From NCBI GenBank assembly GCA_020850615.1, contig JADZEI010000032.1, positions 92,488 through 156,487 of the forward strand: 64,000 nucleotides of DNA, given 5' to 3'. This stretch comes from Dehalococcoidia bacterium (GTDB lineage Bacteria; Chloroflexota; Dehalococcoidia; Tepidiformales; Tepidiformaceae). This document shows, one piece after another, positions 16,776 through 25,307 of this stretch (position 1 is its first letter; the number at the start of each line of letters is the position of its first letter). A program made the position numbers and the translations under genes. A model generated the notes under the pieces. That model did no database searches. It was not told the origin of the DNA and worked only from the letters and a program-made list of their open reading frames with translations.

Positions 16776-17921
16776 TTACTGGCCCTGGTCGTGTCCGAAG
16801 GCCATGCCGGTCTGCGTCTTGATCTCGTTGCGCACGTCCCGCACGCCCGAGATCTCGCAGGCCACGTCTTCCGCGAGCCGCTTGTCGAAGCGCGTCTCGA
16901 CCGTGCCGTGGAGCCGCACCTCACCGCCTTCGACGTTCACCTCGACGTTACTCGCATCGATGTCCGGGTGGCGGGTGAGCGCCTCGCAGACGTCCTCGCA
17001 GATGCGCTCGTCCGGGCGGCTGTAGCTCTTCGGACCGCGTCCGGCCATGCCGCTATCCGGGCGGTACATCCCGGATGAGGCGCGGTAGTCGCGGCCGGAG
17101 GCCTCGCTCCCGCGGCGGTCCCACCAGCGCTCCCGGTCGTCGTCGCCCGGCTGGTACCCGCGGAACCGCGTGCCCGGCTCGTAGGAGCTGCCGCGGTACG
17201 GCGACTCGCTACTGATCTCGCGGTCGTAACCCCACTCGAACGGCCGCCGCGACGAGCTGGTCGCGTAGGCGCCCTCGGAGCCGCGATACCGGTCGCGATA
17301 GCGCTCCATCGGGTCATCCTCGTACCCGCGCGCGCGGTAGCGGTCGCTGCCGGAGGCGTACGGCGTGCCGCGGTACTGTTCGCCCCGATACTGTTCCCCG
17401 CCGTACTGCTCGCCACGGGACTGGTCCCCGCGGTACTCCTCGCGCCGGTACTCGCCGCCACGGTCGCCCTGCTCCATCGAGCTCCCGAACGCCGGGCGCT
17501 TGTCGCGGGTGCCGGGGAACTGCCGCCGCTCGCTGCGGCCGCGATCCCACTCCATGCTGTCGCCGTAGTCGTAGCCCGCGCCGTAGCCCGACCGCTGGCG
17601 CCCGGCGTCCTCGCGGTCGAACGCCATGCCGCCGGTGTAGCGCGATTCCCGGCGGTCCGCCTCGGGATACTCGGGGTAGTAGCTGCGCAGGTTTCGCTGG
17701 CCGTATTCGCGATTGCCCGACGAGAAGCTGCCGTCGACGGTGACGCGCTCCCCGGGGATGACGGATAGGACGTACTGGTGCTCGATCCAGTAGTCGGGCG
17801 ACCACGAGGCATCGACCTTGAAGGCGCGGTCGCGCACCTCCTTCACTTCGCCGAGCTCCTCGCCGTTGGTGTCGAACACCCGCAACCCGGGGCGGACGTC
17901 GTACATGCTGGTCTGGGCCAT
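16776..17921 (-). CDS. DUF2171/PRC-like module, Arg-Tyr-Gly-rich linker and BON domain protein
   Basis: A 381-residue protein in three parts. Residues 1-75 are a small beta domain (GLRVFDTNGEELGEVKEVRD...SPDYWIEHQYV) resembling DUF2171/PRC-barrel proteins. Residues ~85-305 are low complexity, rich in R, Y, G, D, E and S, with repeats such as EQYGGEQYRGEQYRG, and are predicted to be disordered. Residues ~310-381 are a BON domain (ICEDVCEALTRHPDIDASNV). The ATG at 17921 has GGGAGG upstream, which decides the start over a longer frame. The protein is soluble, without signal peptide. The N-terminal module is shared with the protein at 35511. A role at membranes or in stress is inference. Confidence 0.75.
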   Translation of the reverse strand: MAQTSMYDVRPGLRVFDTNGEELGEVKEVRDRAFKVDASWSPDYWIEHQYVLSVIPGERVTVDGSFSSGNREYGQRNLRSYYPEYPEADRRESRYTGGMAFDREDAGRQRSGYGAGYDYGDSMEWDRGRSERRQFPGTRDKRPAFGSSMEQGDRGGEYRREEYRGDQSRGEQYGGEQYRGEQYRGTPYASGSDRYRARGYEDDPMERYRDRYRGSEGAYATSSSRRPFEWGYDREISSESPYRGSSYEPGTRFRGYQPGDDDRERWWDRRGSEASGRDYRASSGMYRPDSGMAGRGPKSYSRPDERICEDVCEALTRHPDIDASNVEVNVEGGEVRLHGTVETRFDKRLAEDVACEISGVRDVRNEIKTQTGMAFGHDQGQ

Positions 17922-18029
17922 GCTGGCCTCCCTTCCATGCGTTATGGAGACCAGACTCGCACCGTCCATCTCACGTGCGGGTCATGCGGTGCCAGCGGGT
18001 ATTGCGGAGGGCTGGAGATGCGGCCGCCC

Positions 18030-18947
18030 TTACCGCAGCCCCACCTTCGCAAGGAACGCCGGCGCGGCCGCGACCAGCTCGTCCGGCTGGTGCTGGTTGA
18101 TCTCCAGCGTGTAGGCGGGCAGGTGGCGCAGCCCCTCGGTGATGTAGCCCCAGTCCACGTCCCCATCCCCCGGCGAGCGGTGGTCGCCGATGCCGAGCAC
18201 GTCGTGGAGGTGCGCGCCGATGACGCGGCCCTGGTTCGCGGCGAACCACGCGTGCCGGTCGACCAGCCCGAGCCGGTGGAGCACCTCCGCGTGGCCGGTG
18301 TCGTGCCAGTACCCCGCCTGCGCCGGATCCAGCCCGTCGAGGACGATGCCGTACTCCTCCGGGAGCGGGATCTCGTGGTAGTGGTAGCGGTTCTCGATGC
18401 CGATCGCGACCCCGAGCGGCTCCGCGTACTGGACCAGCTCCCGCAGCGAGCGGCGCGCCGCCTCGACGTACGGTTCGGCGTGCTCGCGGCGCCGGGCGAT
18501 CGTGGCCTCGCGCAGCTCCGCGAAGCGCGGCTCGCCCGCCCGCCCGGAGTCGAACAGGCGGCGCATGTCGTACTCCTCCTGGAACATCGACTCCTCGGTC
18601 ACGGCGCCCAGGTGGACGACGATGCGGCTCGCGCCCAGCTTCGCGGCCCAGTTCAACGTCTCGCGGGCGTAGTCGATGGCGCAGACGCGCTCGATCCGGT
18701 CGGTCGAGGCGAGGTTGCACTTCGAGTTGCCGCGCCCGTCCGAATGGCGGACCCACGGGGCCGGCTGGTGCACCGAGACCACCGGCAGCACGCGCGATTC
18801 GATCACCCCGCGCAGCTTCCGTTCGTCCGTCGAGTGGCTGATCTCGATCGCGTCGTAGCCCGCCGCGGCGGCGAACCGGGCGAACTCCGCGCCGTCTTCG
18901 AAGCGGTCCTGCTGGGCGAACATGGTGGAGAGCGCGAGCGGCTTCAT
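18030..18947 (-). CDS. Xylose isomerase-like TIM-barrel sugar isomerase/epimerase
   Basis: A 305-residue AP-endonuclease-2-like TIM barrel. Metal-ligand motifs are visible: HLGAVTEE, the Glu of IGIENRYHYHE, the His/Asp of YWHDTGHAEVL, GAHLHDV and the late YTLEINQHQ. Members isomerise or epimerise sugars and inositols. Start ATG 18947; a TAGACT box (minus strand 18956-18961) is eight bases upstream, suggesting a near-leaderless mRNA. No sugar-pathway neighbours, so the substrate cannot be inferred. Confidence 0.85.
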   Translation of the reverse strand: MKPLALSTMFAQQDRFEDGAEFARFAAAAGYDAIEISHSTDERKLRGVIESRVLPVVSVHQPAPWVRHSDGRGNSKCNLASTDRIERVCAIDYARETLNWAAKLGASRIVVHLGAVTEESMFQEEYDMRRLFDSGRAGEPRFAELREATIARRREHAEPYVEAARRSLRELVQYAEPLGVAIGIENRYHYHEIPLPEEYGIVLDGLDPAQAGYWHDTGHAEVLHRLGLVDRHAWFAANQGRVIGAHLHDVLGIGDHRSPGDGDVDWGYITEGLRHLPAYTLEINQHQPDELVAAAPAFLAKVGLR

Positions 18948-19163
18948 ACGCCCCGAGTCTACAGGCTCCAGTCTCGGGTCCGCGCGATGCCAGCCCCGCC
19001 GGCGTCGTTGCGGCGAGGACGCGTTAATCACGCCGCCAGGCCCGAATTTACGCCCGCGTTATCCGGAGTGGCTGCCGGTTGAGCGGTGCGGTGCGGCTCG
19101 CGCCGTATCTTCCCAAGCATCCGGCGGCCGGGCGCGTGCGCCGCCACCCCTGGAGTCCCGAAC

Positions 19164-19787
19164 GTGTTCCTCTACTCCTGGCCCGGTGGTTCCTGGCAGG
19201 CGACGGCAACGCTCGCCGGCATATTCGTGTTCATGTACGTCGCAGCCCTCTGGCTGACCCTCGTGTACTGGACCGCGCGGGACATCCGGCAGCGGACGAG
19301 CTCACCCGGGATGCAGATGGCCGCGCCGCTGCTCGTGCTCGCGGGGTTCTTCCCCGGGCTGCTGCTCTATCTCGTCCTCCGACCGCGCCAGACGCTGGCC
19401 CAGCAGTACGCCCACGTGCTCGAAGAGGAAGTGCTGCGGACGGAGCTCGACCAGCAGGTCGCCTGCCCGAAGTGCACCCACCCGGTGAAAGAGGAGTTCC
19501 TCGTTTGCCCCGCCTGCAAGGAGCAGCTCAAGCAGCCCTGCACGGCCTGCTCCCGCGCGCTTGCGAACGCCTGGAAGGTGTGCCCGTTCTGCGGTGTCGA
19601 GCGGCGGCGCAGCGCCCGCACCGCAGCCGCGATCCAGGCAGTGCCGCCGGCCGCAGCGCAGCCTGTCGCGATCGGCACAATGACGCCGCTGCCCGCACAG
19701 CCCGCGGCGATCACCGCGGTTACGCAGCTCCCCGCGGCCCAGCCGGCGCCACTCGTGGCGGCGGTCCGGGATGGCACGAACGGCTGA
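19164..19787 (+). CDS. Membrane protein with double zinc ribbon
   Basis: A 207-residue protein with a GTG start at 19164 (TGGAG just upstream). Two hydrophobic helices (residues ~15-35 and 55-75) are followed by a cytoplasmic double zinc ribbon with four CxxC knuckles: CPKC, CPAC, CTAC and CPFC. The C-terminal ~65 residues are Ala/Pro-rich. This pattern is common among uncharacterised membrane zinc-ribbon proteins; function unknown. The upstream frame to 19086 has no signal. Confidence 0.72.
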   Translation: MFLYSWPGGSWQATATLAGIFVFMYVAALWLTLVYWTARDIRQRTSSPGMQMAAPLLVLAGFFPGLLLYLVLRPRQTLAQQYAHVLEEEVLRTELDQQVACPKCTHPVKEEFLVCPACKEQLKQPCTACSRALANAWKVCPFCGVERRRSARTAAAIQAVPPAAAQPVAIGTMTPLPAQPAAITAVTQLPAAQPAPLVAAVRDGTNG

Positions 19788-19859
19788 GCGCATTCCGCTC
19801 TGAAAGCAGGGGCGGCTGGGTCGTCTGATCCGGGAGTACCTCGCGAGCGCGACACCGGG

Positions 19860-19974
19860 CTCCCTCTCCCTTTCGGAGAGGGTCGGGGTGAGGGGCGACG
19901 CCGCTCCCGGCGACAGTGTGTCCACCCCGGCCGTCCCTCCCTCACCCCTGGCCCCTCTCCCACAGGGAGAGGGG
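19860..19974. repeat. Inverted pair of palindromic elements
   Basis: 19860-19895 (CTCCCTCTCCCTTTCGGAGAGGGTC...GTGAGGGG) and 19938-19974 (CTCACCCCTGGCCCCTCTCCCACAGGGAGAGGGG) are two copies of the CCCTCACCCC element in opposite orientation with a 42-bp spacer. The rest of the 19788-20066 gap holds no gene. Confidence 0.7.
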
Positions 19975-20052
19975 AACGTGCGTGCCCTGCACCCCGAACC
20001 TCCAGAAACGTTAACTCGCCCACACCAGTGGCTAGAACTCTTGTTCGCGTGC

Positions 20053-20058
20053 CATACT
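20053..20058 (+). promoter_or_regulatory. -10 box CATACT of the resection operon
   Basis: CATACT ends eight bases before ATG 20067; a GGAG sits inside that short gap. This is the only promoter-like signal before the four-gene operon. Confidence 0.45.
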
Positions 20059-20066
20059 GCGGAGCT

Positions 20067-21767
20067 ATGAGCGATCCCCTCCCCGAGGAGCTCGTCGGCC
20101 GCGTCCTCGGCACCGATGAAGCGACTCCGCTCGACTTCTGGGTCGCCATCGACCCCGGCCATTACCTCCAGCTCGATGACGTCGTCGCGCTCGAACGCGA
20201 CCTCCCGGGCGGGGAGCGCATCCGCATGTTCGGGGTCGTCTCCCAGGTGCGCGCCCGCCACGAAGGCGCCCGCTTCGATAGCGACGTCTTCCTCATCGCC
20301 GATGGCAAGCTGCCGGCCGAAGTGAGCGAAGCCGCGAAGGTGCTCGCGACCCGCTTCGAACCCGAGGTCTTCGTGCCCCCGAAGCCCGGCTCGGCCGTGC
20401 GCAAGGCCCGCGATGAGGAGCGCGACCAGGCGCTGTTCTTCGACCGCATGGAGAAGAAGCTCGCGATCGGCCTCTCCCGCGACGGGGAGCCGCTCTACGT
20501 GAACCTCGAGTTCCTCGACGGCACGCGCGGCGCCCACGTGAACATCAGCGGCGTCTCCGGCGTCGCCACCAAGACCACGTACGCGACCTTCCTGCTCTAC
20601 AGCCTCTTCCACTCCAACGTGCTCCAGCACGCGCACGCCTCGAAGGCGATCATCTTCAACGTGAAGGGCGAGGACCTCCTCTTCCTGGACCAGGAGAACG
20701 CGAAGCTGGAGGACGCCCAGCGCCTGCGCTACCGCCAGCTCGGGCTGCCCGCGGGCGCCTTCGCCCAGGTCGAGTTCTGGGCGCCGCCACGCCGCGGCGA
20801 CCCCAACGCCACGCCCTGGATCTCCCGGCGCGACACCGGCGTCGGCTCGTTCTTCTGGAGCATCCTCGACTTCTGCAGGCAGGACCTGCTGCCCTACCTC
20901 TTCGCCGACGCCGAAGACGACCGCGCCCAGTACCCCATCGTCATCCACAACGTGATGGCGCAGCTCCGCCGCTGCACCGACGCCGGCGAGGGCGGCGTGA
21001 ACATCGAAGGGCAGACCGTCCGCAGCTTCGCCGCGCTCGTCGACCTCATCTCGAACCGCCTCACGGACGAGCACGAGCGGGAGCGCTGGGCCGGGCCGGC
21101 GATCGGGCAGGGCACGGTGAACGCGTTCCTGCGCCGCCTGTTCGCGGCCGTCCGCCACGTCCAGGACATCATCCGCGGCGACGTGCCGAACCCGGAGAAG
21201 CACCACATCGCGCGCGGCAGCCAGGTCACCGTCGTCGACATCCACAACCTGAACGACCGGGCCCAGCGCTTCGTCGTCGGCTCCGTCCTCCGCGAAGCCT
21301 TCGACGACAAGGAGAAGCAGGGGCCCGAAGGCCACCTGTTCGTCGTGCTCGACGAGCTGAACAAGTACGCCCCGCGCGAGGGTTCGAGCCCGATCAAGGA
21401 GATCCTGCTCGACATCGCGGAACGCGGCCGTTCACTGGGGATCATCCTCATCGGCGCGCAACAGACCGCGAGCGAGGTCGAGCGGCGCGTCGTTTCGAAC
21501 AGCGCGATCCGCGTGGTCGGGCGGCTGGACAGCGCCGAGGCGGGCCGCGAGGAGTACGGCTGGCTGCCCGCCGCGCACCGCGCCCGCGCCACCATCGTCA
21601 AGCCCGGCACGATGATCCTCTCGCAGCCGGAGCTCCCCGTGCCGCTCGTGCTCGAATTCCCGTTCCCGGCCTGGGCCACGCGCCCCAGCGAGGCCGCCGA
21701 ACACCCGCTCCCGGCCGGCGTCGGCACCGCCGCGGACCCGCTCGCCGGCTGGATGGCGGAGGCCTGA
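20067..21767 (+). CDS. herA: HerA-type DNA translocase/helicase ATPase
   Basis: A 566-residue HerA/DUF87 ATPase. An N-terminal HAS-barrel-like beta domain (residues ~1-90) precedes the RecA-like core. The P-loop is NISGVSGVATKTTY (near residue 158), a variant in which the usual GSGKS is ATKTT; Walker B is LFVVLDELNKYAP and the sensor region is LIGAQQTASEVERR with the C-terminal VVGRLDSAEAG. In archaea HerA works as a hexameric motor that feeds DNA ends to NurA. This gene opens an operon with sbcD, sbcC and nurA; its stop overlaps the sbcD start (TGATG), which implies coordinated production. Confidence 0.9.
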   Translation: MSDPLPEELVGRVLGTDEATPLDFWVAIDPGHYLQLDDVVALERDLPGGERIRMFGVVSQVRARHEGARFDSDVFLIADGKLPAEVSEAAKVLATRFEPEVFVPPKPGSAVRKARDEERDQALFFDRMEKKLAIGLSRDGEPLYVNLEFLDGTRGAHVNISGVSGVATKTTYATFLLYSLFHSNVLQHAHASKAIIFNVKGEDLLFLDQENAKLEDAQRLRYRQLGLPAGAFAQVEFWAPPRRGDPNATPWISRRDTGVGSFFWSILDFCRQDLLPYLFADAEDDRAQYPIVIHNVMAQLRRCTDAGEGGVNIEGQTVRSFAALVDLISNRLTDEHERERWAGPAIGQGTVNAFLRRLFAAVRHVQDIIRGDVPNPEKHHIARGSQVTVVDIHNLNDRAQRFVVGSVLREAFDDKEKQGPEGHLFVVLDELNKYAPREGSSPIKEILLDIAERGRSLGIILIGAQQTASEVERRVVSNSAIRVVGRLDSAEAGREEYGWLPAAHRARATIVKPGTMILSQPELPVPLVLEFPFPAWATRPSEAAEHPLPAGVGTAADPLAGWMAEA

Positions 21768-22924
21768 TGCGCATCCTCCACACCTCCGACTGGCACGTCG
21801 GCCGCACCATCCGCGGCCGCTCGCGCGACGAGGAGCACCGCGCCGTGCTCGCCGAGATCGCCGGAATCGCCCGCGAGCGCGAGGTGGACCTCGTACTCGT
21901 CGCCGGGGACCTGTTCGACACCGCTGCGCCCTCCGCGGCGGCCGAGGAGATCGTCTACCAGGCGCTGCTCGACCTGGTGCAGACGGGCGCCCGCGTCGCG
22001 CTCATCGCCGGCAACCACGACAACCCGCGCCGGCTCAAGGCGGTGCGCCCCCTGCTCGAGCTTGCCCGCGTCCACGCCGGCGTCGATGTCGCCCTCATCG
22101 ACCAGGGCGGCTGCATCGAGCTGGCCGCGAAAAGCGGCGAGACGGCGAAGCTCGCGATCATCCCCTGGGTCTCGCAGCGCCGCATGGTCACCGCCGCCGC
22201 CCTCATGGAGAACGACGCCGGCGACAACCTCGCCCTTTACTCCGCGAGCTACCGCAAGCTGGTGGAGCACCTCTGCGGCGGCTTCACGACGAAGACGGTG
22301 AACCTCGTGATGGCCCACGTCGCCATCGCCGATGCGGAGCCGGGCGGCGGCGAACGCCAGGCCCAGTCGATCTTCGACTACTGGGTGCCCGCGAACGTCT
22401 TTCCGATGTCGGCGCAGTACGTCGCGCTCGGCCACATCCACAAGAAGCAGAAGTGCCCGGCCGCCGTCCCGGCCTGGTACTCCGGCAGCCCGCTCCAGCT
22501 CGACTTCGGCGACCTCGTCGACCAGAAGTACGCGCTCATCGTCGATGTCGCGCCCGGGCTCCCCGCAGTCATCGCCGACGAGGTGAAGCTCATCTCCGGG
22601 AAGCAGCTCCGCACGCTCCGGGGCACCTTCGACCAGGTGGTCGCGGCCGGCCAGGCCCACCCGGACGCCTACCTGCGGGTCATGCTCGAAGAGGACTGGC
22701 GCGCCGGGTTGAGCGACGCCCTCCGCGACCAGCTCCCCAACGCCGTCGACATCCGGCTCGAGCGCGGCCCCGCGGAAGCCCGCGACGACGACGCCGGCGA
22801 CGAGCGCGGCGTCTCCGAGCTCTTCGCCCAATACCTCGAACAGCGCGGCATCGGCGACCGCGACCGCGTGCAGAAGCTGTTCGACGAACTGATGGAGGCG
22901 GCAGGTGCGGCCAGTCCGTCTTGA
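21767..22924 (+). CDS. sbcD: SbcD/Mre11 nuclease subunit
   Basis: A 385-residue metallophosphoesterase. All Mre11 motifs are seen: SDWHVG, VAGDLFD, AGNHDN, MAHVAI and LGHIHKKQ, which bind two metal ions. Residues 230-385 form the capping domain and a C-terminal Rad50-binding segment. It works with SbcC to open hairpins and trim double-strand ends, from 3' to 5'. It overlaps herA by 1 bp and sbcC by 20 bp, so translation is coupled. Confidence 0.95.
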   Translation: MRILHTSDWHVGRTIRGRSRDEEHRAVLAEIAGIAREREVDLVLVAGDLFDTAAPSAAAEEIVYQALLDLVQTGARVALIAGNHDNPRRLKAVRPLLELARVHAGVDVALIDQGGCIELAAKSGETAKLAIIPWVSQRRMVTAAALMENDAGDNLALYSASYRKLVEHLCGGFTTKTVNLVMAHVAIADAEPGGGERQAQSIFDYWVPANVFPMSAQYVALGHIHKKQKCPAAVPAWYSGSPLQLDFGDLVDQKYALIVDVAPGLPAVIADEVKLISGKQLRTLRGTFDQVVAAGQAHPDAYLRVMLEEDWRAGLSDALRDQLPNAVDIRLERGPAEARDDDAGDERGVSELFAQYLEQRGIGDRDRVQKLFDELMEAAGAASPS

Positions 22925-25307
22925 GCTCGAAGGGTTCGCCTCGTTCCGCGACCGCACCGTCATCGAATGGGACGCCGACACGGACGTCTTCGTCCTCACC
23001 GGCCCGACCGGTGCGGGCAAGTCGAGCATCATCGACGGCATCACCTTCGCGCTCTACGGCAGCGTGCCCCGCTACGCGAACGAGACGACCGTCGAGCCGG
23101 TGATCGCCAAGCGCGCAGTCGAGGCGAAGGTGCTGTTCGACTTCACCGCCGGCGCGGACACCTACCGCGTCGCCCGCGTGGTGCGCCGCTCCGGCGACCG
23201 GGGCGCGTCCACGCGCGAAGCCCGGCTCGAACGGAACGGCGCGTCGATCGACGTGAAGGGCTCGCGCGAGCTGGACACCGCGATCCAGGAGATCCTCGGG
23301 CTCACGTTCGCGCAGTTCACGCGCTGCGTCGTCCTCCCGCAGGGCGACTTCGCCCGCTTTCTCCACGATGCGCCGAAGGACCGGCTCGACCTGCTCGTGA
23401 AGCTGCTCGGGGTCGAGTTCCTGCGCGACGTGATGCAGCGCGCGAACCAGCGGGCCGAAGCAGCCCGTGCCGCGGCCGACATGTGCCAGCGCCGCCTCGA
23501 CGGCGAGCTCGCCGGCGCCACCCGCGAAGCCCTCGATGAGGCAAAACAGCGCGTGGTCGCGCTCGGCGAGCTCGTCGCCGCGATCGACGCCGACGCGCCG
23601 CTGCTCGACGAGCTGGACCAGCGCGGGAAGGAGGCCGCGCGCACGGCGCGCGAGGCCGCCGACGCCGCCGCCGCGCTCTCCGGCATCCGCGCGCCCGAGG
23701 GCATCGGCGAGCTGGCCGGCCGCACCCGCGAAGCCGACGCCGCCGCCGAGCGCGCGCTCGCGCTGATGGACACGACTGCCACGGCCGCCGCCGACGCGCG
23801 CGCCGCCCGCGAAGCGGTGCCGTGGAACCTGCCGCAGCTCCAGGAGCTCGAACGCGCCTACGGCGAGCTCCGCCGCGCCGAAACGAGCCGCGATACCGCC
23901 GAGCAGTCGCTCGAAGCCGCGATCCTCACCGCCGGCGAGGCCAAGGCGGCGAAGCTCGCCGCCGCCTCGGCGTTCCGGGCCGCCACCGAGCAGCGCGAAG
24001 CCGTGCTGAACGAGAACTATGCCTACCGGCTCGCGCAGAAGCTGCAGGCCGGCGACCTCTGCCCGGTCTGTGGCGAGAAGCTCGCCGCCGCGCCACACCA
24101 CGAGCCCCCGCCGGGCATGGACGCCGCCAACAAGGCTCGCGAAGCCGCGGAAGCCGCGCAAAAGCAGGCCGAGGCGGTCGCCCAGAAGGCCCAGAACGAG
24201 CGCGCGAAGCGCCAGGCCGAGCTCGCCGAGCGCACGAAGACCATCGCCGGGCTCGAAGCGCGCCTCGAAGGCCAGCCCGCCGCACCGGAGATCCCCGCCC
24301 TCCGCGCCGAGGTCGAAGCCGCCGACCAGGCGGTCCGCGACGCGCAGGACGGCGATACCCGCGCGCGCCGCCAGCACTCCGCCGCCGTCGCCGAACAGGA
24401 CGCCTCCCGCAAGGCCGCGACCGATGCCTGGGCCGCCTTCGGCCGCGCCTGCACGGCTGTCGCCGCCTTCGCCCCACCGGAGATCCCGCGCGAGGACCTC
24501 GTCGCGGCGTGGGCCACGCTGACCGGCTGGGCGCGCGCCGAGCTCCCCGCCCGCCAGGAGGCCGCCGAGACCGCCCGCGCCGCCGCAACGGCCGCCGCCG
24601 GCGAACGCGAGGCGCTCCTCCAGGCCCAGCGCGAGCGCTGCCAGGCTGCGGGCGTCGACCCACGCGGCGAGAACCCCCGCGACGCCTGCCGCGCCGCCCT
24701 CACCCGCGGCGAAATCGAGGTGGAGCAGGTCGAGAAGCTCATCGCGACCGCCGTCGAAGTCCGCCGCGAGCGGGCCGAGAAGGACGACGAAGCATCCATC
24801 GCGACCACCCTCGGCCAGGTGCTCAAGGCCGACACGCGCGGCTTCCAGGGCTGGTACGTCGAGCGCGTCCTCCGCCGCCTCGTCCGCGACGCCTCTTCCC
24901 GGATGGAGCAACTCTCTTCGAACCAGTACGCGCTCATGCTGGACTCCCGGAGCGAGTTCGCGGTTATCGACCACACGAACGCGGACGAGGTGCGCCCGGT
25001 GCGCACGCTCAGCGGCGGCGAGACCTTCCTCGCCTCGCTCTCGCTCGCCCTCGCGCTCTCCGACAACCTGGTCGACATGGCCGCGAACGGCGCCGCCCGC
25101 CTGGAGGCGATCTTCCTCGACGAGGGCTTCGGCACGCTCGACCCCGACACGCTCGACACCGTGGCGGCGGCGCTCGAGGAGCTCGGCGCGCGAGGCCGGA
25201 TGGTCGGCGTCGTCACGCACGTGCAGGCGCTCGCGGAGCGGCTGCCGGTCCGCTACGAGGTACGCAAGGATTCGCGCACCTCCAAAGTCGAACGGGTGGT
25301 GACCTGA
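22905..25307 (+). CDS. sbcC: SbcC/Rad50 ATPase
   Basis: An 800-residue SMC-like protein starting at GTG 22905. Walker A GPTGAGKSS is near residue 35, the Q-loop PQGDFARF near 145, the zinc hook CPVCGEK near 386, signature LSGGETFLASLSLA near 702 and Walker B AIFLDEGFGTLD near 730. The coiled-coil arms are Ala/Glu/Arg-rich, and the protein is shorter than E. coli SbcC (about 1050), which means shorter arms. It dimerises and tethers DNA ends with SbcD. It overlaps sbcD by 20 bp and nurA by 1 bp. Confidence 0.95.
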   Translation: MRPVRLELEGFASFRDRTVIEWDADTDVFVLTGPTGAGKSSIIDGITFALYGSVPRYANETTVEPVIAKRAVEAKVLFDFTAGADTYRVARVVRRSGDRGASTREARLERNGASIDVKGSRELDTAIQEILGLTFAQFTRCVVLPQGDFARFLHDAPKDRLDLLVKLLGVEFLRDVMQRANQRAEAARAAADMCQRRLDGELAGATREALDEAKQRVVALGELVAAIDADAPLLDELDQRGKEAARTAREAADAAAALSGIRAPEGIGELAGRTREADAAAERALALMDTTATAAADARAAREAVPWNLPQLQELERAYGELRRAETSRDTAEQSLEAAILTAGEAKAAKLAAASAFRAATEQREAVLNENYAYRLAQKLQAGDLCPVCGEKLAAAPHHEPPPGMDAANKAREAAEAAQKQAEAVAQKAQNERAKRQAELAERTKTIAGLEARLEGQPAAPEIPALRAEVEAADQAVRDAQDGDTRARRQHSAAVAEQDASRKAATDAWAAFGRACTAVAAFAPPEIPREDLVAAWATLTGWARAELPARQEAAETARAAATAAAGEREALLQAQRERCQAAGVDPRGENPRDACRAALTRGEIEVEQVEKLIATAVEVRRERAEKDDEASIATTLGQVLKADTRGFQGWYVERVLRRLVRDASSRMEQLSSNQYALMLDSRSEFAVIDHTNADEVRPVRTLSGGETFLASLSLALALSDNLVDMAANGAARLEAIFLDEGFGTLDPDTLDTVAAALEELGARGRMVGVVTHVQALAERLPVRYEVRKDSRTSKVERVVT

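Noticed and set aside
19788..20066. A 60-residue plus-strand frame upstream of herA
   Set aside because: It is the translation of the palindromic repeats and has no start signal.
22680..25220. An 846-codon open frame on the minus strand
   Set aside because: Antisense to sbcC, whose ATPase motifs are unambiguous; composition-driven.
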